Assembly (NCBI GenBank): GCA_023231475.1
Contig: JALJEE010002622.1
Coordinates: 1-64,000 of the forward strand
Direction of reading: 5' to 3'
Origin: Seison nebaliae
Taxonomy: Eukaryota; Rotifera; Pararotatoria; Seisonacea; Seisonidae
DNA: 64,000 nt
In this document: piece after piece, positions 62,401 through 64,000 of the stretch
How the letters are laid out: every line of letters starts with the position of its first letter
Position numbering within the stretch: position 1 is the stretch's first letter
Notes under the pieces: model-generated
What the model was told of the DNA's origin: nothing
The model's input: only the letters and a program-made list of their open reading frames with translations
Database searches by the model: none
Program-made: the position numbers and the translations under genes

Positions 62401-62480
62401 CAAAAATAATTTTGAATAATTTCATGCAGTGTTGCTCGAATGAGAGAATGTCCTTCGGCGGTTGACGGAAATTAGGAGAA
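59422..62480 (-). CDS. Tentative multi-exon gene with weak alpha2delta/Cache resemblance, partial
   Basis: Three minus-strand segments can be joined in phase: 62480-62371, 61431-61120 and 59636-59422, each bounded by plausible AG/GT sites (GTAAGA after the first, TCCCCCCAG before the third). The middle one alone is open for about 110 codons. The joined reading contains IDGKRNYCS, then LKLVFVLTKCEDVRGIWKD, then FEGNENIYNGDLWSNLRK, then TNYFTHIRLPILEGNIILFL and SIILSDDYLVIF. These loosely follow the Cache region of calcium-channel alpha2delta subunits (VKARFVVTDGGITRVYPK, ETYEDSFYKR, NYVFTAPYF, AVVGIKIDV, CVILDDGGFLLM). The VWA part and both ends are not found; upstream exons would lie beyond 62.5 kb or outside the window. 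The introns (about 0.9 and 1.5 kb) are long for this genome. The resemblance is weak and could be chance. Confidence 0.3.
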
Positions 62481-64000
62481 CTGTCACAAATGGGAAAATG
62501 TGAGTCAAAATGTGTCACTCTTGAAAATGACAGCAAACAAAATACATCGATTTCTCATTTCCTAATCTGAATCACTCGAAATTGTTGGTTGGAAGGGAGG
62601 GTAGGAAGACAGAAGATGTCTTTGATGAGAATGATCCTTGTTCGATGGAAACTTGACAGATGTACAAATAATAAGAGGGGAGAGAAGATTTGCTTTCATT
62701 TGACATGTTTCGATTTCGTACGTGAGCAAACACTGATTACAAATAAGTATGATAGTTATTTGGAGAAAGAAATTGTCATTCTTGAGGAGCGATTGTGTTC
62801 GACGCACAAAAAGAAACACTGTCAACAAAATCTTTTAGAGACGAAAAGAGGGAGAGATATGCAGATTTAATTGACATCTATCGAACTAGTGATAAATGTG
62901 CTCCAGAAATAATTGGACAAGCGACTAATGAATAATTTAGATAAAATTTCTTCTCATTAAAACCCCCCTCGCCACCCGCAACACATCCTTCTCCTCCAAA
63001 TATTTCTTTCTCATTCTTCTCCTCCTCATCACCCTCGACACAAACCACCACAAATTCAACTTCCACATTAGCATAATAAGTGAGATTTATTGTTATTAAC
63101 GGTCGGACGGGAATACTTCCTTTTCTTCATTGATCAAATCAAACATATTTTCCTTCGATTTATAACCATATTTACTTTAGAGCTCATGAATCTCCTCATC
63201 TATCTTATCGTGATTTTTTTTAAATTTTATCAATAATGAAATTTTTTCGTTATCCTTCCATTTTTTTCTAGTATTGGAAAACCCACGTGAAAACGGAGAA
63301 AAGTTAAAGGGAACAATTTCGTCTTCCCAAAAATTTTCAAAAACACAAACAGAGACAAATAATGTGGGAGAGTACGCGAGAACGATATGTTAATATAAAT
63401 TTCATATAAAAGTCGAATGGCTAGTGTTTCCGTTCCGTTTACGAGCTACATTAGTCGTGATTAAAAAAGAACCTTATTTTATTCTTCGTCCCGAATGATG
63501 GAATAAGTAAGCTTTTTATCGGATCCATTAGAAAACTTAATTGTTTTGATAACATCGAAATACAAGATGGTGAAATATTTATTAACAATGGTAAGAGTTT
63601 GACAAGAGACTTTTCCTTAATATTTTCATTAATGATCATATTAGAAGTAGTAGAATATCATCAGGACACATGATTCTCACTTTACAAGATTTCAGAAGAA
63701 TAATAGTAAATTATTCCGTTTTCCCAATTTCCGTCAGTCTCTTCATCATTCAACCATTTCTGTCAATATTACGAGTGAGGATACAAAACATTTTCGTTGA
63801 ATTAGTATGTGTTGCAAATGGTGGAGTGTTCGCGACATATATAGTCGTCTCTACAAACTAGAATTAATTCCGACGATTCAGAATATGTCAAAAAGAAATT
63901 CAGTCAAAAAATTAAATTTTTCTTTTGTAAAGTGGTTGAGACAGTATGATGGATATTAATTGGTAGTCGCGGATAAAACAGTCATCAGACACTTAACATA
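62481..64000. other. Right edge of the window, no supported gene
   Basis: Several short frames occur, e.g. plus strand around 62785-62935 with KREYADLIDIYR-like reading, but frames conflict and no family is recognisable. Any missing 5' exons of the tentative alpha2delta-like gene could lie here or beyond the edge. Confidence 0.4.

Overview
The window looks like nuclear DNA of a small, AT-rich, compact animal genome. Three observations support this: split genes with very short GT-AG introns (many of 42-75 bp), eukaryotic tRNAs without encoded CCA, and metazoan genes (neurabin/spinophilin, RRP9, EIPR1/TSSC1, DDI-type protease). The many Asn, Gln, His and Asp codon runs, the tiny introns and the dense packing fit an acariform (astigmatan-like) mite. 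The species is an inference, not something the sequence proves.

Left part (1-10 kb): a 30-bp minisatellite, tRNA-Gly(GCC), a long intronless gene resembling a very divergent ubiquitin-specific protease, a small RING plus coiled-coil protein (RNF212/Zip3-like layout), tRNA-Arg(TCT), a small unknown minus-strand gene ending 6 bp from that tRNA, and a dsRBD plus ADAR-type deaminase-domain protein whose catalytic and zinc residues are replaced. 10-17.5 kb shows no convincing gene and holds a perfect 38-bp inverted repeat.

Middle part (17.5-34.2 kb) is the gene-dense core: neurabin (PP1 motif, PDZ, coiled coil, SAM), a second identical tRNA-Arg(TCT) on the other strand, a small secreted protein, RRP9 and EIPR1 in tandem only 70 bp apart, two head-to-head ankyrin-repeat paralogues that share two intron positions, and the retropepsin part of DDI on the minus strand.

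Right part (34-64 kb) is looser. It has two large low-complexity membrane proteins on the plus strand (a tail-anchored 1463-residue protein and one with two membrane spans). A ubiquitin-like exon pair on the minus strand could be the missing N-terminus of DDI, 17.6 kb away from it. From 52 kb on there is mostly non-coding, AT-rich DNA with a 669-bp MITE-like element, two tandem repeats, a possible 58-residue secreted peptide and a tentative multi-exon minus-strand gene with weak calcium-channel alpha2delta (Cache) resemblance.

Together the recognised genes cover pre-rRNA processing (RRP9), endosome/dense-core vesicle traffic (EIPR1), synaptic actin and PP1 scaffolding (neurabin), ubiquitin/proteasome work (DDI, the USP-like protein) and RNA binding (the dead deaminase). 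No operon or single pathway joins them. All splice sites were chosen by eye from reading frame, GT/AG signals and family alignment; no transcripts were available.
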